The translations under genes were made by a program, and so were the position numbers. Shown here in pieces: positions 24,384 to 36,325 of a DNA stretch of 64,000 bases. Numbering within the stretch: the stretch's first letter is position 1; every line of letters begins with the position of its first letter. The stretch covers positions 1,426,001-1,490,000 of the forward strand of contig JAAXNY010000011.1 in the NCBI GenBank assembly GCA_013420905.1. Reading direction: 5' to 3'. Below the pieces are notes generated by a model. That model was given only the letters and a program-made list of their open reading frames with translations. It did no database searches and was not told the DNA's origin. The stretch is from Collybia mongolica. Taxonomy: Eukaryota > Basidiomycota > Agaricomycetes > Agaricales > Clitocybaceae.

Positions 24384-25844
24384 AGCACTGTGAAACTGGA
24401 AATGGATGAAATTCAACCCATATTTCATCCCCTTAAGTAATGAATTTAACACATTAATATATGAATTTCATCCCAAAGATGTATGAAAAAACACCCTCTG
24501 TGGAGGGAAAAAAAGGAGGAAAAACCGCCCCCTAAGGTATGATTTAGTGGATGAATTTCATATGAAATTTGTCCGTATTCATACCCCTGATTGTCGAGGC
24601 TATGGGATGAATTTCATTCCACCATAGGTGGAAAAAACAACCGTTGTGGGAGGTAATTCCTACCAATATGGGATTAATTTAATACCTTGATGGGCAAAAA
24701 TAGCAATGTTTTTTGGGGTAACATAACTATAAAATTTTAAGGCTATGGGATGAATTTCATACCATTACAGGTGAGAATAATAGCTTTTGTGGGGATTAAT
24801 TTCATGCTATTTACATCACTTAAATTTGAATTCATTCTTTCTTCCCTGTTATCAATAAACACACTTCATCCACCTTGTACAGTTAAGGTTTAACATCCAT
24901 AAGATCTAAGGTATTGTAATTTGAATGCTCTATCAACTAGTATACCACTGATTCATATCCCTTATTCTGAAGTTCCTGATCACCAGCATTACCAACCAGA
25001 CTGCAAATGCAACACTGTGATTTGTTAGAATCATGTATTGAGGTTAGTAATGAGAAAACTTACCCAAATTGCCCTATATAAATCCTTGTCATCCTGAAGC
25101 TGCGTCTGGAGACAGAACCCATTTCCAGCAATGCTGCACAGTGGGCATGGAATAGGACTCCCTACTTTTTCTTTAGCATGAACAACTTTACCTAAGGTGG
25201 TGAGTTTGGCTGGTCAGATTAGTATAATAAAGATAAAAAAAAATTAAGTAATGGGTGGAAGTTGTTGGTTTTCATTCGTGCACTGCCAGACTGCCTATTG
25301 TCCTTGTTGACCTCATTGTAATGAAGTCATCTGTAAAACGGGTCAATGTTAATGTGCTTTGGATTAGATTGGATAGACAGACATACTGAGACCCCCTCAT
25401 TGTCCACCTGCACTTTGAGGTCAACAAAGTGGTGTACTATGTTGAGGACATTGTCAGGCATGGTCTTGTCCTGCATACCAATGATGTCCTTAGGTTTCCT
25501 GTAAGATCATTATTAGCATTTAATAATATTCTTAACAAAGCCTTATAGTTTGTATTGGAATTCAAATGACTACTACAAGTATTACTATAGTAATTGTAAT
25601 CTATTACTCTACAAATTGTAATCTATCAATGAAGAGTGCTTACTATGAGGGGGAGGATGGGAGGCAGCCAGCACGCAATGGTGGTGGTACAAGAGCAAGA
25701 GGAAAAGCATGTGAAAGCGGCTGCCAACACATGATATAGCTCGGAATGTCCCGCCGTCAGGCATCTTGGTCAACAGGGCCAGGTGATCAAATGTGGGAAT
25801 GCTGACAAATTTTATTTATTCAAATTGTATATTATTTGTTATTA
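24384..25844 (-). repeat. Inverted-repeat module D, right arm (includes TTCATCC cluster 3)
   Basis: This is the reverse complement of 19535-21063, diverged by substitutions and small indels. 24395-24830 carries the TTCATCC/GGATGAA words. The arm is cut at 25844 by the Harbinger element and its last bases continue at 29620. Confidence 0.8.
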
Positions 25845-26097
25845 GGGTCGTTCACGGTAGCCATTTTTGCTTACTTTTCGGCTCCTTTTCATTTTACTTT
25901 TTATGTTACTTTTTCAAAAATGACACCTAAAATGACCCAAAAATGAAGCCAAAAATGATCCTTTTTGCAAAATGGAGGTACACCCCCCATTTTGCACAAA
26001 GTCTCCTTCTCTTGTCCTTTTCGATCCCATTTTCACTCCCCTTTTCACAGCTTAATTTAAACTCCGCCTCTGCCAGCGTTCCTCACTTGTACCCACC

Positions 26098-27623
26098 ATG
26101 CCGCTGGCAAAATCCTCCAAACGCATCCGAAAGCCAACCGCCAAGGCTGCCAACCCTACAGCCAACACTGTGGCCACCTCCAATAGCGAGCAACCCCAAA
26201 CCAGCAAGCAAGCACCAAAAGCACGGTGAATTCATTGGAATGTGGCTAGGACGGAACGACTTCTCGACTGGCTCGAAGAGAACCCTGAAGACCATCAAAA
26301 ACTCTTCTCTGACTCTTCTAAGGATGCCAAGGACGAGGGGCGACGCAAACGCGTGGCAAAGAGTACAAAATCGGAGTTCCACAAGATGATAGCAACCTCT
26401 GTCTTCTCTGTTGATGATGACACCAACATCTGTGCCGATTTTCATTCCAACCCTGTCAACTACACGAAATCCATTGACAACTACATCACGCGGTTGGTTT
26501 TTTTTCGTTTACATCCCTATTCTATGCACTTACACTCCTCGTACAGGCTGCGGAAGGAATATCGCTCTTTCAATGAGAAGCTCGGGCAGACAGGCGCTGG
26601 TTTGCGATACGAAGACCTAGAGGAGGGGAGTAATTTGCAGAATTTGGTTGGTGAGTAAAGAGTGTTGTTTCCATCTTGTCACCGCTGCTAACTACGTTAC
26701 AATCCAGAGCAACTTGAGGAGGACTTTCCGTACTGGAAGCGCCTACATGGGTTTTGGTGCATGCTGCCAAACTTCAACCCCTATACAGCTTCGTCCGAGC
26801 CTGGACAAGACCTTGCAGCTGAGGCCTTCACATTCATCCAGAACCGAGGCGCACCTGGGGATAAGGACAGTGACCTCTCCGATGACCATGGTGACACGTC
26901 CCTCAGCCCTGCCGACGATATCGGTAATCCCAATGAGGATAACCCTAGCGCTGAAGAACACACTCAAAACGTGAATTTTTCTCTTCTTTTCCTTACGTTT
27001 GCTCATATTTGATTTAGTTTGACGAACCAGAGTCCCTCGGTAGCTGCGAGCAAAGCCCCACCCCTGCCAAACCATCTGAGCCCCGTAGCGCACTTCGAAC
27101 AATCAGTAGCGGAAACTCAACATCGACACAAAGCACACCTCTGTCCAAATCCAGCTCGGTTTCTGTACCCCACTCCAAATTATCTGCCTCCCTCTCCCGC
27201 TCGACTCCTTCCCAAAAAAACAAGGGAAAGCGGACGCGTCAGGACACCTTCATGGACGAAAACAAAGCCGAGGCCGCAGCCCTCGCCAGCATGACGGCAG
27301 ATAAACATACTCATAAGATGGCAGAACATGCCCAACGCATGGCCGAACTGGAGATAAAGAAGCAGCGAATGGATATAGAGGCTAACGGAAAACTTCTCGA
27401 AGCTGAAGACCACTGTATTGCTGCCCAACATCAACGTGAGCGTGAGAAGGAGCAGCATGAGATGCAGATGCTTCGCCTCCGCCTGCAGTATCAGGGAGGC
27501 TCAGGTGTCGCTGGCATTGCTCGACCCGCTGCCCCTGCTGCCCAATTTGGCATGGAAGGGTTTGCTAACCCAGGGGCATTCGGAGACATGGGAATGGGAA
27601 AGAACGGTAACTATCTTATGTAG
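26098..27623 (+). pseudogene. Harbinger ORF1, Myb/SANT-like protein with one nonsense codon
   Basis: The ATG at 26098 opens KSSKRIRKPTAKAANPT, and a TGA follows at about 26227-26229 directly before IHWNVARTERLLDWLEENPE, the first helix of the Myb/SANT-like domain. The rest is open across introns near 26490-26547 and 26652-26707, plus one near 26972-27018. The C-terminus is acidic and Ser-rich, then a coiled coil (MAEHAQRMAELEIKKQRMD, about 27320-27500). In Harbingers ORF1 helps carry the transposase to the nucleus and bind DNA. The stop replaces a Trp or Arg codon, so this copy is probably defective unless translation starts downstream. Confidence 0.8.
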
Positions 27624-27718
27624 TTTGAGTCAAATGTACTGCTGATACCCATAACTTGTGTTCGCCTCGTTTTTTTTTTGGTCCATGTGATTAAGATCAA
27701 ACTAACTAAAGCATATAC

Positions 27719-29348
27719 CTAAGTACGACGGATGGCCCCACTAGTGGGGCTATTAAAAAGATCATTCATGACTTTGCGGCGAAATTTCTGTCCATCACTC
27801 ATGACCTGGCGACGAGCACGCTGGAGCTCTGTCTCATCCTCACTCTCATTGTCGAGCCCAAGTTCAGCCTCTTCCTGCCGATGCCTGTGCTCAGCCCCCT
27901 CTATCGAATTCCAAATCTCGTAGAGCTCTTCTTGCCACTCAGAATTGATGTTCCCCTCTTCGATTCGCAAGATGAGGTTGTGAAGTATGATGCAACACCG
28001 GATCCACATGATTGCCCAGAGATGTTTCTCGTGAGTGTAGATTTGAATGCGGAGCTGGAACAGGGACTGAAACCTGCCTTTCAGAAGACCAACCACATGT
28101 TCGACGCGGATGCGGATCTACAAAGGTTAATAGACAGGTGATTGTTTGGGGAATATCAATCTTACCTTCGACAAGTGATAATTGAAAGTCCTCTGATCAG
28201 GATTCAACTCGCCACGAGCTGGCCTCTTGAAGGGCGATACTGACCAAATCTCGCATGGGTACGCCGAGTCAGCCCACATCCATTCTCCTGGTACAAACAC
28301 CTGATGGTGCTCCTTGAAAGTCCGGGTGCTGCGGAAGGCCCACGAATCATGAACACTGCCTGTGTGGCCAATGGAATAGTCAGCAACCATAAGATTGTGT
28401 GGCATTGTAACGAGCTAAATGAATCCCGGTGAGCAAACTCATCATCTATTAGTTAATATCACAACTTACCTGGCAATCGATAGAGTACTCCCCATCCTTG
28501 TCAAACCACGCATCACCATGCAACCCAGGGCGCTGGAAAAACGCAAATTTTGTCCCATCCACCAATAAGAAACCGTTACGCCATTCTGAACATGTTTGTT
28601 CTTCCACATAATCCTTCGCATCTTCCTTTTCACTGGCTTCAGGGAAGTGAATAGCCTCATCATGATGTGAAAGCAGGGCGACGACGACATGATCTGTACA
28701 CTTTTCTACTCCGCCAACAGAAATTCCCGCCCACTGTGCAGTGTCCTCGGGTGATGCAGCATTACCATAGTGACCAGCACGGAAGAGGAAAATATAGAGC
28801 TGCAAGTGGACTGGGAGTTGGGGGCAGTTGGAATCGTTGTAAAAAACTGGGTTATCTATGATAATCGCAACAAGATTGTCAAATGTCTCAGGCTCGACCC
28901 GGACCTTCCGACAAAACCGTTCTGGGCTATGAACTCTCCAGTGGTCAAGAAGGTGGAGCTGCGATGACTTTGGCACAGGAGGAGCTTGCTGAAGAACACG
29001 CACAGTGCTGATGTGTGTCACCAGTTCATGATATCGACGCCTCCAGTTTTGATAGTACTCAACTTCGAAATTGGTTATTGATACATCAGAGTCTGAGCTA
29101 CTGATTGAGGAAGCTGAGGTGTGATCTGACTCAGAGTGCATGGAGATATCTGAGGAGATCATGATATCAGGTGTATCAATGGAAATTGGGGAGCCAAACG
29201 GTGACGGCTGGAATGAATCGGATATGCTGGTTTCGGATATATCAGAGAGTACTTCAGTAACGCGTTGCCGAAATTGTTGGTGCTGGATGGACCGATGATG
29301 AACTGCAAGCTCCTCAAGCATAATGGTGTGGATGGACAGGCGAGGCAT
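27719..29348 (-). CDS. Harbinger transposase (DDE superfamily 4)
   Basis: Three exons read from ATG 29348: first to the donor after YSIDCQ (near 28470), second about 28412-28167, third from about 28120 to the stop at 27719. The catalytic triad is visible: VDGTKFAFF (D), WADSAYP (D) and RVEHVVG (E). SVHDSWAFRST and the C-terminal CCIILHNLI are family hallmarks. The N-terminus is Ser/Asp-rich, followed by a helical region with FRAGHYGNAAS. No lesion was seen, so the protein could act on this or on shorter relatives. The exact ends of exon 2 are approximate. Confidence 0.9.
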
Positions 29349-29744
29349 CCTGGTGGTTGAGACTTAGGGTTAGGTCATGCTTGAGTTTGAATTGGACAAG
29401 GCCAAGCCGAAGCCAGCCGAACACATGCAAAATGCATTTTGCTTTCCTTTTTGCTGGATTTATGTTCCGGGGGTTTCACAGTAGTCATTTTCAACCTCAT
29501 TTTTCATCTCCTTTTCATTCACTTTTTGTTGATTCTTCTGCCAAACTTGCAAAAAGTAGCCAAAAAGGTGGTTGAAAAGGAGCCAAAAAGTAGCCAAAAA
29601 TGGCTACCGTGAACGACCCTATTAATAGGAGGCTGAAAAATGTGCACCCAACCAGGTTTGAACAGCCACAGGGAGGATCATTATGTGATATTAAAATTTT
29701 CAGCATGGATAACCACTGGGCAAGACTGGCATTCCCAGCTGAGA

Positions 29745-30605
29745 GACTTGGGTGGAGTGGGCCAACACACTGTGTGGCAGGTACTTGTTCTTTATTTCTT
29801 TTCTTAGGAGAAATAAGTCCATTCCACCTTCAGCAAGTTGTAAAAATGACTAGAAACAATGTAGATGATAGTTTATAGAGGTCATGTGACCATGGGAAAA
29901 TGTTACCAAGCAAACAAGCAATGCCTGTGTACAAAAACCATCAGAACTTACTTTTCCCAGGATCATGGACACTAAATGAGCATTCAGGTTGTTGTCATGT
30001 ATTTGGTATGCTTATGTGATGGAATAGATCATGTGACATATGTCAATATATAGAGAATTCAATCCTCTTTGTATTTCAGATAAATATAGTAGTAGTTGTT
30101 GATTTTTCCAATGTTTAGGATAATTTCCCACAAGGGTCATGTTTGGTAAGGGTCCTTGTTGTTATAAGATGTTTGTTCATCCCTGACATAATACACAGAC
30201 CTTCAAAACTAGCTGAATCTGGACATTTCTAATATCTCGCTCAAAATAGACCGTGGGAAAAATGTGCTCAACAAGGAAATTGTAGAGCCATGTTTGTACA
30301 TTCCAAACATATAAAAACAAAGTTAATAGCTTTACTGGTTATGGAGAAAATCACAAAATAAATTTTGAAACACGACGCTCAGAAATATTAGATATGCATA
30401 ATTTTGATGGCATCATCAAAGGCATTATGTAAGCATCCCAAATACATGCAAATTATGTCACAATACTTTGTATTTGTGGAGAAATGCTGTAAAAAGCCAT
30501 AAGAGAAGAAAAATCCCATTATGGAAATATTTTCCCATGGTATTGAAATATGAATCAATGAATCAACCTTTTTGCCCGAAAACGGGGTTGATAAAGAACT
30601 CATAA
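29745..30605 (+). repeat. Module C copy 2, left arm of a palindrome
   Basis: This arm is almost base-for-base the reverse complement of 30705-31577, with a spacer of about 100 bp. The first several hundred bases show only a few differences (for example tacttg versus tactca). Module C copies 1 and 4 are clearly more diverged. Confidence 0.85.
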
Positions 30606-30704
30606 CAAAGGTGTGGCAATGGTAATGTGACTGTGGCATGTGTCTCCATATCATGTGACCTGTTTTTGTCGACTTGAGGCCATTTATTACGAGTTCTTTA
30701 GTTT

Positions 30705-31577
30705 ACTAAAGACGAGTTCTTTATCAACCCAGTTTTCGGGCAGAAAGGTGATTCATTCATTCATTCATTCATTCATATTTCAACACCGCGGGAAAATATT
30801 TCCATAATGGGATTTTTCTTCTCTGATGGCTTTTTACAACATTTCTCCACAAATACAAAGTATTGTGACATAATTTGCATGTATTTGGGATGCTTACATA
30901 ATGCCTTTGATGATGCCATCAAAATTATGCATATCTAATATTTCTGAGCGTCGTGTTTCAAAATTTATTTTGTGATTTTCTCCATAACCAGTAAAGCTAT
31001 TAACTTTGTTTTTATATGCTTGGAATGTACAAACATGGCTCTACAATTTCCTTGTTGAGCACATTTTTCCCACGGTCTATTTTGAGCGAGATATTAGAAA
31101 TGTCCAGATTCAGCTAGTTTTGAAGGTCTGTGTATTATGTCAGGGATGAACAAACATCTTATAACAACAATGACCCTGACCAAACATGACCCTTGTGGGA
31201 AATTATCCTAAACATTGGAAAAATCAACAACTACTACTATATTTATCTGAAATACAAAGAGGATTGAATTCTCTATATATTGACATATGTCACATGATCT
31301 ATTCCATCACATAAGCATACCAAATACATGACAACAACCTGAATGCTCATTTAGTGTCCATGATCCTGGGAAAAGTAAGTTCTGATGGTTTTTGTACACA
31401 GGCATTGCTTGTTTGCTTGGTAACATTTTCCCATGGTCACATGACCTCTATAAACTATCATCTACATTGTTTCTAGTCATTTTTACAACTTGCTGAAGGT
31501 GGAATGGACTTATTTCTCCTAAGAAAAGAAATAAAGAATGAGTACCTGCCACACAGTGTGTTGGCCCACTCCACCCA
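30705..31577 (-). repeat. Module C copy 3, right arm of a palindrome
   Basis: Mirror partner of 29745-30605. Near its inner end, CTTTAG-TTTA-CTAAAG forms a small perfect stem-loop and (ATTC)n repeats differ in number from the left arm. Confidence 0.85.
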
Positions 31578-31739
31578 AGTAGAACATTAGTAGATAAAAT
31601 AGTAAGTAAACTCTTATATGTAAGTAAGTAATTTATAATAGTAAAAGAAAGTAAGTGAGTCTGCACAGACTCTGTGGAGTCCATGCAGAGTCTGTGCAGA
31701 GTCCACAAGGACATGTGGGGGACTGTAAAATACAGGAAA

Positions 31740-32065
31740 ATCATCCTATATATCCCCTTGTATGGGATGAAATTCACTCCTTTTATTAGATGAAAATCAT
31801 CCCATACATCCCCTTTTATGGGATGAAATTCACCCCTTTTATTAGATGAAAATCATCCCATATAATTCACACCTTATGGGATGAAATTCATTCCATTAAT
31901 AGATGGTATTTTAACAGTACAATTTCACCCTCTTAAAGGATGAAATATGTGGGATGAAATTTTGTCCTATTTTCATACCCCTTAATTTCATCCACTAAAC
32001 TTAGGAAAAACCCTTTTCATCCATTAAGTGGGGGAAAAACCACCCCCACCAGGTGCACAGTGTAA
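31740..32065. repeat. TTCATCC/GGATGAA palindrome cluster 4
   Basis: This is the mirror relative of 18168-18571, with dense GGGATGAAATTCA and TGAAAATCATCCC words. It ends at the same G-rich boundary (CCCCCACCAGGTGCACAGTG). Confidence 0.75.
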
Positions 32066-32769
32066 GCACTGTGGGGGTACCAGAAGTGTATATCACTAGA
32101 GCTGTACAAATAGTACAGGAGTAAGTTGTCAGTAAGAAGTAAACTAATATTTGTGAAAGAGATCAAAACATATCACAAGGTAGATAGAATTACACCAAGG
32201 TAGTCTCAAGGTAAACAGCAGCATATAGGTGTATATACAATAGAATATTTGAGCAACTAGATGTGGGGCACATATGTACTCACCTGACACACATCTGGTT
32301 TGGGTACTGGGGTGGTTGGCACTACTTGGCCTAGACAGCACATCCAGGGGTGCACACCCACCCACCAGGTAATGACTCTACCATATGGAATACACCACTG
32401 CACCACCCATATCCACCATGCTAGCTGCTCACTAGCAGATGTGGGCAGGCAGTCACTAGTAATGTGGCAGGTACCTCTGTGGTTCTTGTTGCAGCCCTTA
32501 TTGTTGTGATTTGGCAGTTGTTATTATCACTGAGAGGGGTGGGTATGAGAGAGGGTGGTGGTATCCATATCCATAGCAGTAGGACCTGGCATTGTATTTG
32601 GCAGTGTTGTGCACAATTACAAGGCAGGGAGGTGATGGGAGGGGCAGCTGGGGATGTAGTGGTGGTGGTTGACAATAAGGCTGATGGGTGATGTGGCACC
32701 CACCAAGAATACTCAGCCATTGCCAGTAATGGCCAAGAGTGGGCAGCAGGGGGTCATTATAATAACAAG
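32066..32769. other. Unassigned repeat-region sequence
   Basis: Apart from GGTACCAGAAGTGTATATC near 32080, which mirrors text near 12995, I recognise nothing. Short ORFs on both strands have low-complexity composition. Confidence 0.4.
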
Positions 32770-34880
32770 CACCTTGGACTGGCAAGCTCATATTGGTAAA
32801 TGGTTAATCTGCATGCTTTATGCACATGACATGTAACCTTGAGCCTTGTATTTGACTCTCCAAAAAATTGCATTTTTGTGCATTAAATAAGCAATAATAA
32901 CTATGATTAAGCAAGCAATATAGACAGTCTGCATGGACTCCATGAGGAGTGGTTTTAAGCTGTGTCTGAGCATCCAACTAACAGTGTGGATTTATGGACT
33001 TAGCTTTGACTTGGCTCAGATGCAGACTGCCAATTAAGCAGGGCTCCCTGCCAAACAGGGTTTGAGCTAGCCTGCAGACATCTGCATTTGTCTGTGTGGT
33101 CTGTGTGGCTCATATAACTCAGTATAAAGTCCCCAGAGAAGCTACTGATTTGGTTGTGTATTTGGAATATACAAATATGGATCTACATTTTCAAGTTTAT
33201 TAAATTTTTTTATACAGTCCATCTCTGAGAGTCTGAGTCCCTATTTTACCAGCTGACTTGTTTTTAAAGGGAATGTCTAGATATAAATGGTTACCTTTTT
33301 TTTGTTGTTGGATATTTGTATAGGTGTTAGAATGAGAAAGACAAAAGAGGAGAGAAGTTCCAGAAGTATCCAGATGAAGTACTGGAATGACCACAACAGT
33401 TGTATTAGCAATAGTATAGCTAAGTCTAGTACAGGTAGCTTGGTGATGTGGTGTTGAGTATGTGAGACAAGGAGTCACATTTCTAAATCTAAAAATAGGA
33501 TCTATAAACACCAACTTCTATTGATAATTCATTTGGAGTTGCTGATATCATACACCATGGATATGGGTAAAGTTGTAAGGGCATCACTTGTTTGTCCACA
33601 TCTAGCCATTGGGATTGCTATTGCACAGCTTTAGTGTTTTAAGGTTCAGTTCAGTCCGGTTTTTTGACCTAAAATGGAAAGACCAAGACCGAGACCGGTC
33701 CAGGACTGTCCCAGATATTGGGAAGACCGAACCGGACCACCTAAGACCGGTCTTTTGCGGTTAATAGACCAAAAAAGACCGGTCTGGACTGGTCCAGACC
33801 GATTTTTTGCAGAAAATTTTATTGTAACAATATTCATATCAATATCTTTATGACCATTGCTGGGAACCTTGAGACAGTTGTATAGGTCAGTAGAGCTCAT
33901 AAATTCAGGTGTTTTTGGTTCAAATTTGAAGAGATTCCATGACGATTTGACCAAGTTGTGACAAAAACAAAAGTATGACAAGATCATCTCTATACAAACC
34001 CGTATTTGGTCATATCTCACTCAATTCTTAACCGTTTTTAATAAACCAGAGCTCAAAATGACGGGGATATATGTGGAAATGTGGTCCAATATGTCATGTG
34101 ACGTGAAGACCGGTCTTTTGCGGTTTTACATCAAAGACGAAAGACCAAGACCAAGACTGCAAAAGACCGGTTCATAAATAGACCACTGGTCCGGTCTTTT
34201 GCGGTCCAGTTCAGTCCAGTTTCTAGTCTTTTTTCGGTCTAATGGACTGGACCTGTAAACACTACACAGCTTGCATAGCCTCACTGTTACATCTATCATC
34301 TAATATGCATTGCCTTAACCCCTTGATAAATAGTAGTGTACTCTGGACTGACATATCACAGATGGATTGTTGCATCCAGTAGAGTTACTGATATCAGATT
34401 CTGTTGTTATTTGAGATGTAGCCACAATGTACTATATAAGGTGCCCCTTCCTCTCCATGAAAGGGCACCTTTGTAATAGACTTGGATTGGGTTCTCTACT
34501 CACAGTCAAGCCTCTAGTGCTCTATACTCATTCCTTTCCTGCATGGCTTTTCATGCTATGCATACTGCTCCCTGCCTGAGCCTCTTGGCAACATGACCCC
34601 TCACAGAAGTGCAACAAGTATTTGGCAAGCTCAAATGTGTTGTCATATTACATCTTCATGTTGTGCATCCATCAGGCCTTCCATGTTGTCAAGCTGCAAT
34701 CTAATTCTAGGACAATGCCTGACAAGTGTTCCAGAACCAAACTTATCAACAACAAAAAGTAATATAAAGTTGAAGAAATTCTGGATAGCTAGTTCTATTG
34801 CAACAAGCTGGTCCTAGAAGTATAAAGAAAAGTTAATCAAAAAAAAACATAAGGACTCATATCTGCCAGTAATGGCCCTC
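32770..34880 (+). repeat. Repeat module A, copy 2
   Basis: This copy is mirror to 11870-13030 and in the same orientation as 39876-41170, enlarged by the MITE at 33632-34264. 34368-34593 has TGTTGC and GCAACA ends, a TATA box and the stem-loop at about 34437-34472, as an LTR would. The flanks are also shared between copies, so the boundaries are not proven. Confidence 0.7.
33632..34264. mobile_element. hAT-like MITE with 8-bp target duplication
   Basis: A 633-bp insertion begins TAGTGTTTTAAGG and ends (reverse complement) TAGTGTTTACAGG. It is flanked by CACAGCTT at 33624-33631 and 34265-34272. The two other A modules (12460-12475 and 40540-40555) have the unoccupied site. An 8-bp duplication and TAGTG ends fit hAT. 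The interior repeats GACCGGTCTTTTGCGGTT-like words near both ends and has no transposase. Confidence 0.9.
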
Positions 34881-34885
34881 TACCT

Positions 34886-35371
34886 CAAGTAACTTGTTCA
34901 TCATCCTGGGTTTGCAGGGAAAATTCAGCGTACCCAACAAGATCCAGTGTTGTTTTTCCCACAGTTAGTAATTTTGAAGTGTTCTGAGAATTCATTAGAA
35001 CATGATCAGTAAACATTTTGAAGTACATCAGTAAGACTTTGTAGTCGTGGAAATATTTTCCTAACTGTGGGAACCAAAATTAGCCGACATGCGGATTTCG
35101 AGCAAAAAAGGCAACTGCTAACATGGGTTGTATTTAATAATATAAATTCGAGTTAATTGGCCTTTTTCTTGGGATATCTCAAGAATTAATTAATAACTAT
35201 CCACTGCATAATCGTGCTTACGTTTGTCAACTACACTGTTAGACCTAACAGTGTAGTTGACAAACGTAAGCATGATTACAAGAGGCTTGTTCCGCTTTGG
35301 GTCAAACCTTTCCCACAATACAAAATATTGCATATCTCCACAATGACAAGACCTATGGATGCAATTTAAAT
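34886..35371 (+). repeat. Repeat module H, copy 1
   Basis: About 0.49 kb runs from TTGTTCATCATCCTGGG and recurs at 37505-37984; the first 180 bp also occur in mirror orientation at 22884-23075. It holds a long hairpin at 35211-35276. Confidence 0.75.
35211..35276. repeat. Long perfect hairpin, copy 1
   Basis: A 25-bp perfect stem (CTTACGTTTGTCAACTACAC arm and onward) closes on a 3-4 nt loop at 35242-35245 and extends about six more pairs outward with one G-T. The second copy at 37854-37907 has a compensated base change. Confidence 0.85.
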
Positions 35372-36325
35372 TGACGCTTCTTGATCTTTTACCACCACCA
35401 TCCGACCATGGGAATTCGTCCCTCCTGCACTAGGTCATCCCTAAACTACCTAACACCTCATCCCTAATCAACATCGCCTTTCATCAGACCACTCTTTCAG
35501 CCTGGGCCACCATCCTTTTATACCATACCCAAATTTTTAACTTATCAGAGCTGATCCTGACTATCTGCAGGGTCATCTCATCTTGCCTGTACTGGGGGCT
35601 TCACTAATCCATTCACATCCACCTCATCAACTACCAGGCCACACGAGGACACCACAACTCTAGTACTCTGCTTCACGCAGATCCTTAGGGAGTGTCACCG
35701 CCAACATTCTTGACAATTTATTCGTACTTGCTTAACCACTACACCCAAACACAAAAGGAGGAAGGGGTCTGGCCCCCGATCAGCTACTGTCCCTGCACAG
35801 AGCACACCTCTTGGGGAGAATGCCAGTTTATCAACCAATGGTGGGATTTGGCGGCCTCATTTTGAGGGGAGTCATTGCTTTGGGAGAGCGGTGTGGAACA
35901 GGGGGGAAAGTAATAGGGGGATTCAGGAGAGGGGGAGCAGGTTTGAGGTATGGGTCGTTCATTTAGTTTGGACATTTATCTTTGACACTGGGGGGGAGTA
36001 ATGGGTTTCCAGGGCGCCCTGAAAATACCAGGGGGGAAGTGGAATGGGGTACCAATGTGAAGGGAGGGGACCATGCCCCGACAAGCAAAGGCAAACCTTT
36101 AAGGCACTGGGAGGTTCAGACATGGTACAGTACAATACCGTTGGACTGCAGGTATCCTCAGTCTAGACCCGTAATATGACCTGGAGAGCAACTTAGTGTA
36201 CAGCTCCACCCTGATGGCTCATTACAGATTACTTAGTGGTAATAGGTGTTTACACCCGCATGTAGCTGGGTCAAACCCACATGTGCTTAATATTATTATA
36301 TGAAAAAAAAAAAAAGGATGTAATT
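35372..36325 (+). mobile_element. Poly(A) retroposon with 17-bp target duplication
   Basis: This insertion of about 940 bp ends in a run of about 13 A (36303-36315), then GGATG. It is flanked by GGATG(C/T)AATTTAAATTG on both sides. The homologous place at 37985 is uninterrupted. Poly(A) plus a long variable duplication indicates LINE-mediated insertion. No RT is encoded; short ORFs (35982-36179) have no known relatives. A GGGTCAAACCC near the 3' end is only loosely B-box-like. Confidence 0.8.

Larger units (their letters stand above)
25845..29619. mobile_element. PIF/Harbinger DNA transposon
   Basis: This 3775-bp element has TIRs of about 49 bp beginning GGGTCGTTCACGGTAGCC. It is flanked by TATTA at 25840-25844 and 29620-29624. 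The mirror sequence at 19523-19540 holds a single TATTA in the same context, so the duplication is 5 bp as read here; it includes the TTA typical of the superfamily. The element holds the usual two genes, a DNA-binding ORF1 (+) and a transposase (-), facing each other 3' to 3'. Confidence 0.93.

Noticed and set aside
34368..34593. A 226-bp stretch with TGTTGC/GCAACA ends as a proven LTR, with 40.6 kb as its partner.
   Set aside because: Similarity between the copies extends well beyond both ends and no target duplication flanks them, so the ends are not established.
36240..36290. GGGTCAAACCC as a Pol III B box of a SINE.
   Set aside because: Only loosely similar to the consensus, without a convincing A box, and at the 3' end of the insertion rather than the 5' end.
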